Notes under the pieces: model-generated
Databases searched by the model: none
What the model was told of the DNA's origin: nothing
Seen by the model: only the letters and a program-made list of their open reading frames with translations
Part shown: in pieces, positions 8,936-18,188 of the stretch
How positions within the stretch are numbered: the first letter of the stretch is position 1
How the letters are laid out: each line of letters starts with the position of its first letter
Assembly: GCA_963790775.1 (NCBI GenBank)
Contig: CAWBPR010000011.1
Location: 434,001 to 498,000, forward strand
Direction of reading: 5' to 3'
DNA: 64,000 bases
DNA from: JASJBU01 sp963790775
GTDB taxonomy: Bacteria > Pseudomonadota > Gammaproteobacteria > Chromatiales > Chromatiaceae
Program-made: the position numbers and the translations under genes

Positions 8936-10018
8936 CTATCCGCCCATACGGATCATTGGGCGGATAGTGACATTATGCATTGCGTTGTTTTGGCTAAGGA
9001 ACGGAGCTCGACCCGGCGATTTAGCCAATGCGGCGGCGCGAAAAATGGCCTTTAAACGATGCATGTCGGCGCCAGCCCGTAATGGTTCAGCGATATCCAG
9101 CTCTTTGTCGCTATGCAGGCAGGGACGCAGTTTTCCCTCCGGGGTGAGCCTCATCCGGGAACAGTGATGACAAAACGGCTCGGTGACACAGGCAATAATG
9201 CCAATCGGCAGGCTGGCTCCAGTGATGGTATAGTCAACTGCAGGCGAGTCCGTCTGGGCGCGTTTCCCTTCCCCCAGTTTGAACTCCCGTGAAAGCCGGT
9301 TGCGCAGTTCGCTGGCAGTAATTACCTGCTCCCTGGACCAGCCATTGCAGGAGAAAGGCATATACTCGATGAAGCGTAGATGCAGACCGCGGTCGATGGC
9401 CCAGTGCGCCATCGGGACAATCTGATCCTCGTTCACTCCACGGATGGGTATCATGTTTATCTTGATGCTGAAGCCTGTCGTAACCGCAGCTTGTATGCCG
9501 GCCAGCACCTTGCTTAGAACACCCCGTCGCGTCATTGTCTGAAAGCACTCCTGGCTCAGGGCATCCAGGCTGATATTGAGGCGTCTTGCCCCTGCGGCGT
9601 AGAGTTCGTCGGCCTGATCGGCCAGCAGGACTCCGTTGCTGGTAATGGGTATATCCTCTACACCAGGAAGCTGGTTAAGTCGGGCGACCAGGTCCGGTAA
9701 GTTTTTTCTCACCAGGGGTTCACCGCCGGTCAATCGAAACTTCCTGATGCCAAGGCCGACAGAGACTTCAACCAGTTGGACGATCTCTTCGAAATCCAAC
9801 AGCTGTTCAGGTCTGGCGAAGCTAAGATCACCCGCCGGGACGCAATAACCGCAACGCAGGTTACACCGATCGGTAACTGAAATACGTAGATCGGTAATGC
9901 GTCGACCCTGAGAGTCGATCAATATCTCATCGCTGTCATGCCGGTGTGCATCTCCGTTTGTGCGAATATAATGCGTTGCAATCTCGCGGGGCACTGAATC
10001 AGTATTTTTTATTTTCAT
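8936..10018 (-). CDS. moaA: GTP 3',8-cyclase, molybdenum cofactor biosynthesis
   Basis: Radical SAM enzyme for the first step of molybdopterin synthesis from GTP. The N-terminal cluster motif CNLRCGYC (about residues 52-59) and the C-terminal cluster motif CHHCSRMRLTPEGKLRPC are both present, with the SAM-binding GGEP segment between them. 360 residues; the first 30 or so are an unconserved extension. It converges on the chaperone gene, ending 28 bases from it. A -24/-12 promoter upstream (10101-10117) suggests co-regulation with the periplasmic molybdoenzyme, so this may be a dedicated cofactor-supply copy. Confidence 0.95.
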   Translation of the reverse strand: MKIKNTDSVPREIATHYIRTNGDAHRHDSDEILIDSQGRRITDLRISVTDRCNLRCGYCVPAGDLSFARPEQLLDFEEIVQLVEVSVGLGIRKFRLTGGEPLVRKNLPDLVARLNQLPGVEDIPITSNGVLLADQADELYAAGARRLNISLDALSQECFQTMTRRGVLSKVLAGIQAAVTTGFSIKINMIPIRGVNEDQIVPMAHWAIDRGLHLRFIEYMPFSCNGWSREQVITASELRNRLSREFKLGEGKRAQTDSPAVDYTITGASLPIGIIACVTEPFCHHCSRMRLTPEGKLRPCLHSDKELDIAEPLRAGADMHRLKAIFRAAALAKSPGRAPFLSQNNAMHNVTIRPMIRMGG

Positions 10019-10100
10019 GGCATCATCAGGTTCTTACGGATTCGACATTAAATCGCTTCCAGAGAAAAAATGAAATTCACCTAAGGTAGTAAATTATTGC

Positions 10101-10117
10101 GCAAATATAATGCCAAG
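10101..10117 (-). promoter_or_regulatory. Sigma-54 promoter of moaA
   Basis: On the minus strand the sequence reads TTGGCATTATATTTGCGC, with GG and GC 10 bases apart and the same TTGGCAT -24 box as the promoter at 2932. Transcription would start near 10090, about 72 bases before the moaA start. Two such promoters flanking one gene set strengthen both calls. Confidence 0.65.
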
Positions 10118-10602
10118 ATGCAGCTCATTGATATTGAGTTACTTTATGGTTTCTAGTTTCGTACACTGTGAAATGGCATTTCTCTTCTATTCTTTGGCTG
10201 GCGATACTAATATGCTGAAAAACAGGGAGTATCCGTACTGAAATCCAATTTCATCAAAGTGAAAACTGTAATGCTGTAATCGCTAAACATCCTCTCTAAA
10301 TCAGCATCACAACCCACCGCTACTTAATAGGTAGCTGCAATTGCTACTCATTCGATATCGGTCAGCTACCACCCATACCAGTTAGGTAGGCAAGCATGCT
10401 TATTGTGAAGCAAGATTAAAACTACTAGGCTTTTAAACAAGGTCATTTTGATTCGGACCTGTTCATATTTGTGACATTGCTGCATTGGTCGCATCGTGAA
10501 CCGGCAAGACAAAATATATAAAAGAAATACGGTTTGAGGAATAGCTTGGATCTGTCACTACAGTCTGACTGTGTGATTCGTCTAGCGGACAGGGGGAAGG
10601 AA
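10118..10602. other. Divergent control region between moaA and the sigma-54 activator gene
   Basis: About 480 non-coding bases, AT-rich. It contains the element at 10168-10182 and an inverted repeat TTTCA-N6-TGAAA (10249-10264) about 165 bp upstream of the moaA start site. No sigma-54 site was found directed towards the activator gene, and no clear sigma-70 promoter could be assigned. Confidence 0.5.
10168..10182. promoter_or_regulatory. Copy of the palindromic upstream element (GTGAAATGGCATTTC)
   Basis: GAAATG-G-CATTTC is an exact inverted repeat. With the preceding CACT it matches the right half of the 2774-2805 palindrome (CACT, then GTGAAATG-N2-ATTTC) apart from one missing base and the two central bases. 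It lies about 85 bp upstream of the predicted moaA start. It is probably a binding site of the activator encoded next door. Confidence 0.5.
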
Positions 10603-12144
10603 ATGAGAGAAGCTGCGCTTGATCGCATAAAAAGTAATCCAATGCAGGACTTGGTGCATATCCTGCTGGATGCATGCTCAACGCTTGACAAGGCGACAAG
10701 TCCGCAGCTGAGACAACTATTGTGTCGCAGCGCCAGCACTTGCCTGGAAGCCTCCTATCGAACCCTGGCTAATCTGCCAGACAGCCGATTGACTGCCGAT
10801 AACTACGCCAGATTAGTCGAACAAATCTCCTGCGGAGGGAAGATACAGCAACGAGCAAAAAAGGATAAGAATCACATGGTTCGCCTGGTGCACACGGAAT
10901 GCCCCCTCAAACATGCGACAAAACACCGGTCAGATTTGTGTCGGGCAGCCTCCAGCCTGCTGGGTGACATTGCCGCGCGTAACTTCGGTTATGCAAAGAT
11001 TGCTATCAATGAGCCTGGTTTGAGAGGGACTGGTGGTTGTGAATTCATGGTTTATCTGGAGCCCGACAGTGCAAATCGCCACCCTGGCGATGAATATTAT
11101 CCCACGGAAAATTTGACGCAAACCGCATCATTAAATTCAAGCCCAGCTGCAGGCCCGTTTGAACATCGGCCACTGCCTGAGATGGTCGCATACTCCAATG
11201 CGATCAAACAGCTGCTGAATGCTGTCGATATGATTGCCCCCACATCCGCCACTGTTCTCATCAGCGGCGAGACAGGCGTCGGTAAAGAATTGATTGCACG
11301 ACGGTTACATGCCGCGAGCGATCGTGCCGCGGGAGAGTTTGTCACCATCAACTGTGGCGCCATTCCAGAGGATTTGGTGGACAGTACACTGTTCGGTCAT
11401 GAAAAAGGCGCATTTACCGGGGCGCATGAAAGACGCCGGGGTTATTTCGATCGGGCGCAAAACGGCACCCTGTTTCTGGATGAGATCAATTCACTGCCTG
11501 CAGCGTCACAAGTGCGTCTTTTGCGTGTATTGCAAGAAGGCGAATATGAACGAGTAGGCGGACACCAGGTACATCACTCAAACGCCCGTATTGTTGCCGC
11601 AACCAATACACCATTGGAAGAAGCGGTACAGCGTGGTGAGTTTCGAAAGGATCTCTGGTTTCGTATCAACATCATCGATCTGCATGTCCCACCGTTGCGC
11701 GAAAGCCGAGCGAATATTCCGCAATTGGTAGAACATATCCTGGATAAACTTCGGAAAAAATATAAAAAACAGGTTGTTGCAGTGAGTGAACAAGTGATGC
11801 TGCAACTGTATGATTACTCATGGCCCGGGAATGTGCGGGAACTGGAAAATATACTGGAGCGTGGATATCTGTTTGCTGAAGGGAAGATCCTGGAGAGCAT
11901 ACAGTTGAACGCGTTGCACACCCCGGTGTCCATCTCTTCTTTAGTCGCAGTTCCAACCGCACAAGGATGGCAGGACTATAAAAAATGTCTTATCGAGCAG
12001 GCTGAGAGAGGCTTTCTCGAGCGCTCTTTACAGCGCTTTCAGGGTGACTTGAACGAAGTCGCCAATGAGATGAATCTCACCACGCGCTCAATCTACCTTA
12101 AATTGTGTCAACATGACCTGGATCCAAACAACTACCGATACTGA
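10603..12144 (+). CDS. Sigma-54-dependent transcriptional activator with cysteine-bearing sensory domain
   Basis: The start at 10603 follows GGGGGAAGGAA; a TTG at 10534 is possible but lacks a binding site. Counted from the longer form, residues 110-175 hold three conserved-looking cysteines (C123, C136, C169) in a segment resembling the methanogen-output/V4R-type sensor domains. An AAA+ domain follows with Walker A GETGVGK (245-251), the sigma-54 contact loop GAFTGA (292-297) and Walker B GTLFLDEI (311-318). A Fis-type helix-turn-helix closes the protein. There is no receiver domain, so it should sense a ligand or redox state directly. Its likely targets are the -24/-12 promoters at 2932 and 10101. 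The ligand is unknown. Confidence 0.88.
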   Translation: MREAALDRIKSNPMQDLVHILLDACSTLDKATSPQLRQLLCRSASTCLEASYRTLANLPDSRLTADNYARLVEQISCGGKIQQRAKKDKNHMVRLVHTECPLKHATKHRSDLCRAASSLLGDIAARNFGYAKIAINEPGLRGTGGCEFMVYLEPDSANRHPGDEYYPTENLTQTASLNSSPAAGPFEHRPLPEMVAYSNAIKQLLNAVDMIAPTSATVLISGETGVGKELIARRLHAASDRAAGEFVTINCGAIPEDLVDSTLFGHEKGAFTGAHERRRGYFDRAQNGTLFLDEINSLPAASQVRLLRVLQEGEYERVGGHQVHHSNARIVAATNTPLEEAVQRGEFRKDLWFRINIIDLHVPPLRESRANIPQLVEHILDKLRKKYKKQVVAVSEQVMLQLYDYSWPGNVRELENILERGYLFAEGKILESIQLNALHTPVSISSLVAVPTAQGWQDYKKCLIEQAERGFLERSLQRFQGDLNEVANEMNLTTRSIYLKLCQHDLDPNNYRY

Positions 12145-12147
12145 AAC

Positions 12148-12172
12148 TGTCCCCAGGTTTGTCCAGGGGACA
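12148..12172. terminator. Hairpin between convergent activator and narL genes
   Basis: TGTCCCC (12148-12154) pairs with GGGGACA (12166-12172) around an 11-base loop, followed by AAAAT. It sits just after the stop of the activator gene and may terminate one or both convergent transcripts. The T tract is weak. Confidence 0.45.
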
Positions 12173-12223
12173 AAATAGCAGGCAGTCGCAGGCCCCTGTC
12201 CAGTCAGGTGAGCTGTTTGATTG

Positions 12224-12883
12224 TTATAGCAGGTCTTTGTTGCTGACTGCCCACACAGCGGCCTCCACCCGGGTTTTCAGGCCAAGCTTTTTCAGCAGAT
12301 GTTTGACGTGAACCTTGACAGTGGCCTCGGCAATCTTGAGCTGGCGTGCAATGACTTTATTGCTTTCGCCATTACGCAGATGGAGCAGAATCTCCCGCTC
12401 GCGATCAGTGAGTTCCTGGACGGCCCCCTGCCGTTGCCCGCGCAGACCCTCCGCCTGAAGGGCTCGCGCCAGGCATTGGGTGATGCTCGGGGACATGACA
12501 ATTCTGCCTTCCGCCACTTCGCGAAATTTTGTCAGAAGATCAGTCGGGTCCATGTCCTTGAGCAGATAACCGTCAGCGCCGTTACGCAGCGCCGCCACCA
12601 CATCTTCCTCTGCGTTCGAGACGGTGAGCATCACCACCCGGACATCCTGCTCCAGCTGTTTTATGGCAGCCAGTGTTTCAATGCCAGTCATGCCGGGCAT
12701 ATTCAGGTCCAGCAACACCAGGTCAGGCTTGAGCATCCGGACCATGTTGAGACCATCTTCACCGGTGTCTGCTTCACCAATGATTTCGATGTGCGGGCTG
12801 AGATCTGCAAGCTGCTGCAAACCCTTGCGTATTAACGGATGATCATCAATGACGACGACCCTTTGGGTCTCTGGATTGCTCAT
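12224..12883 (-). CDS. narL: Nitrate/nitrite response regulator
   Basis: 219 residues. The receiver domain carries the acidic pair near residue 13 (VVIDDHP) and the phosphorylation site D59 in LVLLDLNMPG. A LuxR-type helix-turn-helix occupies residues 150-210 (LTDREREILLHL ... NKVIARQLKIAEATVKVHV). It overlaps narX by four bases (stop/start TCATGA), so the two are co-translated. It should bind TACYYMT heptamers to control nar genes together with FNR. Confidence 0.92.
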   Translation of the reverse strand: MSNPETQRVVVIDDHPLIRKGLQQLADLSPHIEIIGEADTGEDGLNMVRMLKPDLVLLDLNMPGMTGIETLAAIKQLEQDVRVVMLTVSNAEEDVVAALRNGADGYLLKDMDPTDLLTKFREVAEGRIVMSPSITQCLARALQAEGLRGQRQGAVQELTDREREILLHLRNGESNKVIARQLKIAEATVKVHVKHLLKKLGLKTRVEAAVWAVSNKDLL

Positions 12884-14823
12884 GACACGACTTGTTTCCG
12901 AAGAGTGGGTTGATTGACTGTAATGCCGTTTGGTTTGAACCTAAGGCTGACCCGGGTTCCACCTTCTGTGCGGTGAGTGATGGTCAACTCGGCATTGAGT
13001 GAGTTGGCGCGCTCATGCATGATTGCCAGGCCGTAATGGTTCGTGCGCTCGGCCTTGCTGGGAATGCCAATGCCATTGTCTTCCACGCTGAGCAGGATGC
13101 CGTCATCGTCGAGAGACTGGATGTTGAGTTCCGCCCGGGTTGCATTTGAGTGATGCAGGACATTGGCCAGGGCCTCCCGCACGATCTGTAACAGATGGAT
13201 CTCTTCATTGACACTCAGGGAAGCGCCTTTGAGCTGATTATTGAGCAAGATCTCCACTTCACCCCGTGTGTTGAACTCGGACACGGTTTCAGACAGCGCG
13301 ACGGCCAGGCCGCGTCCATCCATCTGCAGCCTGAAGGTGGTGAGCAGTTCACGCAACTGACGATAGGCCTCATCCAGACCTTCTTTCAGCTCGCTCATAA
13401 CCTCATCCATCTGACGGGCATCGGCGTTACTTTCTCTCAGTAAATAGAGGCGGGTGACCTGGATCTTCAGATAGGAGAGGGATTGGGCCAGGGAGTCATG
13501 CAGTTCCCTGGCAATCACACTGCGTTCATCGAGCAGCGCCAGGCGGCGGCGCTGGGTGACACGGCGCGCAACCCCGATCGAGATGCCGATATGTTTACCA
13601 AGGGTCTCCAGCACCTGGGTCTGCCAGGCCTGGAAGGCGTCTCCCTGCCGATGCGTCACAAGTAACACGCCATAATCATTTTCCTCATCTTTGACCGCAA
13701 TCGAGAGGATGTCGTCGTTACCGCCATGCTCGGAATTGCCGAGCACCCGGGTCAGACCGTTGCCCAGGCAGATGTCACATCGCTCATCCCGGCACATAGG
13801 AGGGCTGGGGCCGATACGGGCAACGGGGTAGGCACGCTGTTTGTTCTCTTCACTGAGGCACAGGGTGATCGCTTCACAGCCCAGCACGCCGCTGATCTCA
13901 TCCAGCAGTTCTTTGTAGGTGGTATCCGAGACCGGGGTCTCTGTGAGGCGCTGGGAGGCCTTGTAGAGCAGTTCCAGGGAGCGGTTGCGTCGGGTCAGCG
14001 CCTCAGTCTTTTCCGCGACTCTCGCTTCCAATGCGCCATACATGTTTGAGAGATCTGCCGCCATGGTGTTGAAGGCCTGCCCCAGACGACCCAGTTCATC
14101 ACTGCCGGTATGCCCGACGCGAACGCTGAAATCACCCCGGCCGGCCCGCTCTGCGGATTTGAGCAATTCATGCAGGGGACTGAGTACATCGGTATACAGC
14201 AGATAGAGTGTGATCACCGCCACCATCAGAGTGAGCATCAGGCTGATTCCCTGGATCAGTCCCAGCATGTGGATTTTGGATTCCGCATCCTCCTCGAGCA
14301 GCTGCACCATATGGTCGATGTCATCAACGAAGCTGGCCACCAGCTTATGAAAGCCCGCGCTGCTTGCTTTCAGATCGAGGCCCGGAGCGGGAGAGACAAT
14401 CTGCTGCAGATAGGCCTGAATCATCGGCCGCATGCTTCTCTGCCAGCGTTGCTTGATATGCAGATAAACCTGCTGCAGCGAGTGGCGGTCGGTACTGGCT
14501 ATTACGTTTGCCAGCGCCGGACTGCTCAAGCGTTGTTCGAACTCCAGGGTGAGTGCATTCACCTCTTCGGCTGCATCGGGATTGATATGCGTGTCGGTTT
14601 CGAGGGTCGCGGCAATGCGATAGGACTGCATGCGCAGGCTGCCGGCCAGATTTACCGCTCCCGCTTCACCGTGCGTGGATCTTGCCATATACACGGCGCT
14701 GGCCATCCCGGCCACCGCCAACACGGTGATAACTCCCATCGCCAGGCCGGCGCGGATCAGAAGGGAACTGTTGAGAAATCCAAACATGGATTGTCCTCGT
14801 GGCTGTTGATGCGTCTCCGGCAC
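12880..14823 (-). CDS. narX: Nitrate/nitrite sensor histidine kinase
   Basis: 647 residues in the inner membrane. The first membrane segment is about 22-45, followed by the nitrate-binding P-box (GAVNLAGSLRMQSYRIA, about 55-71), a periplasmic helical sensor, a second membrane segment at 187-210 and a HAMP linker. The central region has the NarX cysteine cluster (C344, C349, C352), the HisKA_3 box has H442 (ARELHDSLAQSLS), and a HATPase_c domain ends the protein. Translation may begin at M1 or at M13. It detects nitrate or nitrite and phosphorylates NarL, encoded in the overlapping next gene. Confidence 0.93.
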   Translation of the reverse strand: MPETHQQPRGQSMFGFLNSSLLIRAGLAMGVITVLAVAGMASAVYMARSTHGEAGAVNLAGSLRMQSYRIAATLETDTHINPDAAEEVNALTLEFEQRLSSPALANVIASTDRHSLQQVYLHIKQRWQRSMRPMIQAYLQQIVSPAPGLDLKASSAGFHKLVASFVDDIDHMVQLLEEDAESKIHMLGLIQGISLMLTLMVAVITLYLLYTDVLSPLHELLKSAERAGRGDFSVRVGHTGSDELGRLGQAFNTMAADLSNMYGALEARVAEKTEALTRRNRSLELLYKASQRLTETPVSDTTYKELLDEISGVLGCEAITLCLSEENKQRAYPVARIGPSPPMCRDERCDICLGNGLTRVLGNSEHGGNDDILSIAVKDEENDYGVLLVTHRQGDAFQAWQTQVLETLGKHIGISIGVARRVTQRRRLALLDERSVIARELHDSLAQSLSYLKIQVTRLYLLRESNADARQMDEVMSELKEGLDEAYRQLRELLTTFRLQMDGRGLAVALSETVSEFNTRGEVEILLNNQLKGASLSVNEEIHLLQIVREALANVLHHSNATRAELNIQSLDDDGILLSVEDNGIGIPSKAERTNHYGLAIMHERANSLNAELTITHRTEGGTRVSLRFKPNGITVNQPTLRKQVVS

Positions 14824-15006
14824 TTCGCTGAAGGATTGAGTCCCTTTGCTGTAAGTTTCTGGTAGTAGTACTTTTATTTTCGTTGCTATATTATCAATTT
14901 ACGAAAAATTTAACAGATACATAAAAATAACCTGTTAAACAAAGGGTTATAGGTGGTACTCAAGATACCCACAAAGTATTACAAGGGGCTTGTTGTCTGA
15001 TCGCAA

Positions 15007-15020
15007 TTGATCTCGATCAA
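15007..15020. promoter_or_regulatory. Perfect FNR box upstream of narK1
   Basis: TTGATCTCGATCAA matches the FNR consensus TTGAT-N4-ATCAA at all ten positions. Its centre is 69-70 bases before the narK1 ATG. A -41.5 placement would put the start near 15055, with a TATGTT hexamer (15044-15049) as -10. This is the layout of a class II anaerobically activated promoter. Confidence 0.85.
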
Positions 15021-15082
15021 TAGCCGGGGCCAATTCGTTGCTTTATGTTCGACTGCGAAATCTAGCAGTGGAGGATTTAGCA

Positions 15083-16522
15083 ATGGCGACTCAGAGAACC
15101 CAACAACTCTCTGTTCTCACCATGAACACGCTCGCGTTTACCGCCTGTTTTGCGGTGTGGGTGATGTTTTCCATCATCGGTATTCCGATCAAGGAATTGC
15201 TGCAACTGAATGAAACCCAGTTCGGGATATTGATCGCCACACCGATCCTCACCGGTTCATTAGCGCGTCTGCCGGTGGGTATGCTCACCGATAAGTTCGG
15301 TGGCCGCATCGTCTATTTCATCCTCATGCTGTTGACCATCATACCACTCTGGTTCATCGGTTCCGCGACTGAGTATTGGCAGTTCCTGGTGCTGGGCCTG
15401 TTCGTCGGTGTTGCCGGCGCCTCCTTCTCGGTGGGCATCGCCTACACCGCCCGCTGGTTCAGCAAGGAGAAGCAGGGCTTTGCCATGGGTATCTTCGGCG
15501 CCGGCAATGCCGGTGCGGCCCTCACCAAGTTTGTGGCGCCATCGATTGTCGTGGCTTACGGCTGGGAGACGGTGCCGCATGTCTACGCGGTTGCCATGTT
15601 CGTAGTAGTGGTCGCTTTCTGGATGTTCACCTACGAAGATCCGGAACACAAGGTAGGGGCCCATGTGACCCTGCGTGATCAGCTGTCCCTGCTCAGGGAT
15701 CCTCGCATCTGGCGGTATATGCAGTACTACTCACTGGTATTCGGTGGATTTGTCGGCCTCTCCCTGTGGATGACCAAATACTATATCGCCGAATACGGTT
15801 TCGACCTTACCACCGCTGCCCTGCTGGCCGCCATCTTCGTCCTGCCCTCCGGTCTGATCCGCGCCCTTGGCGGCTGGTTCTCGGATAAATACGGCGCCTA
15901 CAAGGTGACCTGGTGGGTGATGTGGATCTCCTGGGTCTGTCTGTTCCTGATGTCTTATCCCCAGACCGCGCTCGTCATCAAGACAGTCGGCGGCGATGTA
16001 ACCCTGGATCTGGGGCTCAATGTCTGGCTCTTTACCGTCCTGTTATTCGTGGTCGGCATTGCCTGGGGTTTCGGCAAGGCCTCAGTGTTCAAGTTTCTCT
16101 CCGACGAGTATCCGGACAACATCGGTGTCGCCTCCGGCATCGTCGGCCTGGCCGGTGGCATGGGTGGTTTTCTGCTGCCGATCATGTTCGGCGCCCTGAT
16201 CGATCTCACACAGGTCAACAGTGTGGTCTTCATGCTGCTGTATGGCGCGACCTGTGTCTCGCTGATCTGGATGCACTACACCTTTGCCCGCGACAAACAG
16301 CGCGAAGAGGTTACGGCAGCCAAAGAACATGCCTTGAGTGACTACGCCAAGTCTCATGAAAGCGCAGAGGCGTATGCATCCGCCCGCGCCGCGGTGGAAC
16401 AGGCTCAACTGCTTGAGGAACTGATTAGTAAGTACTCGGCCGCCCGCGAAGCGGCCCAGGCAGAGGCAGCAAAAATCCGTGCGCATCAGTTGTTCGACAA
16501 ACCCGCTGATGTTCTGGAATAG
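15083..16522 (+). CDS. narK1: NarK1-type nitrate transporter
   Basis: Major facilitator protein of 479 residues. The ATG at 15083 is chosen because GGAGG sits 8 bases upstream; a TTG at 15038 lies within the promoter region. Twelve hydrophobic segments and the signature GNAGAALTKF...VAYGW are visible, followed by a charged, alanine-rich cytoplasmic tail of about 70 residues. NarK1 types are thought to act as nitrate-proton symporters that bring nitrate to cytoplasmic NarG. It is followed 45 bases later by the NarK2-type gene, forming the split equivalent of the fused protein at 3-2150. Confidence 0.93.
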   Translation: MATQRTQQLSVLTMNTLAFTACFAVWVMFSIIGIPIKELLQLNETQFGILIATPILTGSLARLPVGMLTDKFGGRIVYFILMLLTIIPLWFIGSATEYWQFLVLGLFVGVAGASFSVGIAYTARWFSKEKQGFAMGIFGAGNAGAALTKFVAPSIVVAYGWETVPHVYAVAMFVVVVAFWMFTYEDPEHKVGAHVTLRDQLSLLRDPRIWRYMQYYSLVFGGFVGLSLWMTKYYIAEYGFDLTTAALLAAIFVLPSGLIRALGGWFSDKYGAYKVTWWVMWISWVCLFLMSYPQTALVIKTVGGDVTLDLGLNVWLFTVLLFVVGIAWGFGKASVFKFLSDEYPDNIGVASGIVGLAGGMGGFLLPIMFGALIDLTQVNSVVFMLLYGATCVSLIWMHYTFARDKQREEVTAAKEHALSDYAKSHESAEAYASARAAVEQAQLLEELISKYSAAREAAQAEAAKIRAHQLFDKPADVLE

Positions 16523-16567
16523 CTCGCGCGTATCACTGTGCGTCGATAACTAAAGTAGGAGTAAACA

Positions 16568-18172
16568 ATGGCTGATATCAAATCCTGGAATACCGAGGAC
16601 ACCCAGTTCTGGGAATCCACGGGGAAAAGCATCGCCAACCGTAATCTGTGGATCTCCATCCCCAGTCTGTTATGTGGCTTTGCGGTGTGGCTCTACTGGG
16701 GCATCATTACCGTGCAAATGCTCAACCTCGGCTTTCCTTTCGCCAATGCGGAGCTTTTCACCCTGGCGGCCATCGCCGGTCTGACCGGCGCTACGTTGAG
16801 GATTCCATCGAGTTTTTTCATCCGCATTGCGGGTGGCCGAAATACTATTTTCTTTACTACAGCGCTGCTGATGATCCCGGCCATCGGCACCGGTTTCGCG
16901 CTGCAGGACAAGGACACACCGCTGTGGGTTTTCCAACTCCTGGCCTTTCTGTCCGGCTTCGGCGGCGGTAACTTTGCCTCTTCCATGTCCAACATCAGCT
17001 TCTTCTTTCCGAAGCGGATGCAGGGTCTGGCGCTGGGGTTGAATGCGGGCCTGGGGAATGCTGGCGTAACCACCATGCAGATCCTGGTGCCGCTGGTGAT
17101 GACCTTCGGCATCTTTGGCGGCGAGCCGATGATCCTGGAGAATACCTCAGGCACCCTGATCGGCAAGATACCCGCCGGATCCGAGACTTACATCCATAAC
17201 GCTGGTTTTGTCTGGTTGTTGCTGCTGGTACCGCTGGCTTTCGCCGGCTGGTTCGGCATGAACAACATCCGTACCGAGGAGGTCTCCCCGCACATCGGCT
17301 CACCCGTCGGCGCCATGAGTAAGATCGCCGGTATGCTGTTGATCGGCTTCTTCACTGCCGCAGTAGGGCTCTACATCATCCTGCCGGCGCCTACAGGGCT
17401 GGGCGCCCCGGGCTGGGCCAAATGGCCGGTGATCGCCGGTATCCTGATTGCCACGATAATGCTGATGAAGCTGATCCCGGGCGATATCAAGCCCAATCTG
17501 CAGCGTCAGTTCAAGATCTTCAGCAACAAACACACCTGGATCATGAGCGTCATCTACACCATGACCTTCGGCAGCTTCATCGGCTACTCCGCCGGATTCG
17601 CCTTGGCGATCAAAGTGGTGTTCGGCTATCAGCATCTGCTGGTGGACGGGGCGATGACCCACGATGTCATCAACCCCAACGGTCCATCGGCGCTGATGTA
17701 TGCCTGGATGGGGCCCTTTATCGGAGCATTGATCCGCCCCGTAGGTGGCTGGATCGCGGACAAGATGGGAGGCGCCAAGGTAACGCAGATTGTCTCAATC
17801 ATAATGATCGCTTCCGCCCTGGGCGTGGCCTATTATCTGAAGCAGGCCTATGTTTCGGCCACGCCGGAAGAGTTTTTCATCCCCTTCTTTCTGCTCTTCC
17901 TGGTGCTGTTCGCCGCCACCGGAATAGGCAACGGATCCACCTTCCGCACCATCGCCATGGTATTTCCCAAGGAGCAGGCAGGACCGGCATTGGGTTGGAC
18001 CTCGGCGGTAGCCGCCTATGGTGCTTTCATCATTCCCAAGGTGTTTGGCGAGCAGATCAATATGGCGACCCCGGAGTATGCGCTGTATGGATTTGCGCTG
18101 TTCTACCTGATCTGTCTGCTGCTGAACTGGTGGTATTACCTGGGTCCGAAAGCAGAATTCAAGAACCCCTAA
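16568..18172 (+). CDS. narK2: NarK2-type nitrate/nitrite antiporter
   Basis: 534 residues, major facilitator family, with the nitrate signature GFGGGNFASSMSNISFFFPK around residue 135 and a second matching motif (GIGNGSTFRTIAMVF) in the C-terminal half. The N-terminus (WNTEDTQFWESTGKSIANRNLWIS) aligns with the linker of the fused NarK, which shows where that fusion joins. NarK2 types exchange nitrate for nitrite. It has an AGGAG ribosome binding site and is followed by a hairpin and narG. Confidence 0.94.
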   Translation: MADIKSWNTEDTQFWESTGKSIANRNLWISIPSLLCGFAVWLYWGIITVQMLNLGFPFANAELFTLAAIAGLTGATLRIPSSFFIRIAGGRNTIFFTTALLMIPAIGTGFALQDKDTPLWVFQLLAFLSGFGGGNFASSMSNISFFFPKRMQGLALGLNAGLGNAGVTTMQILVPLVMTFGIFGGEPMILENTSGTLIGKIPAGSETYIHNAGFVWLLLLVPLAFAGWFGMNNIRTEEVSPHIGSPVGAMSKIAGMLLIGFFTAAVGLYIILPAPTGLGAPGWAKWPVIAGILIATIMLMKLIPGDIKPNLQRQFKIFSNKHTWIMSVIYTMTFGSFIGYSAGFALAIKVVFGYQHLLVDGAMTHDVINPNGPSALMYAWMGPFIGALIRPVGGWIADKMGGAKVTQIVSIIMIASALGVAYYLKQAYVSATPEEFFIPFFLLFLVLFAATGIGNGSTFRTIAMVFPKEQAGPALGWTSAVAAYGAFIIPKVFGEQINMATPEYALYGFALFYLICLLLNWWYYLGPKAEFKNP

Positions 18173-18188
18173 GCCGTATTTAAAGCGG

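Noticed and set aside
10129..10142. TTGATATTGAGTTA as an FNR box upstream of moaA
   Set aside because: Only the left half matches; the right half AGTTA does not fit ATCAA.
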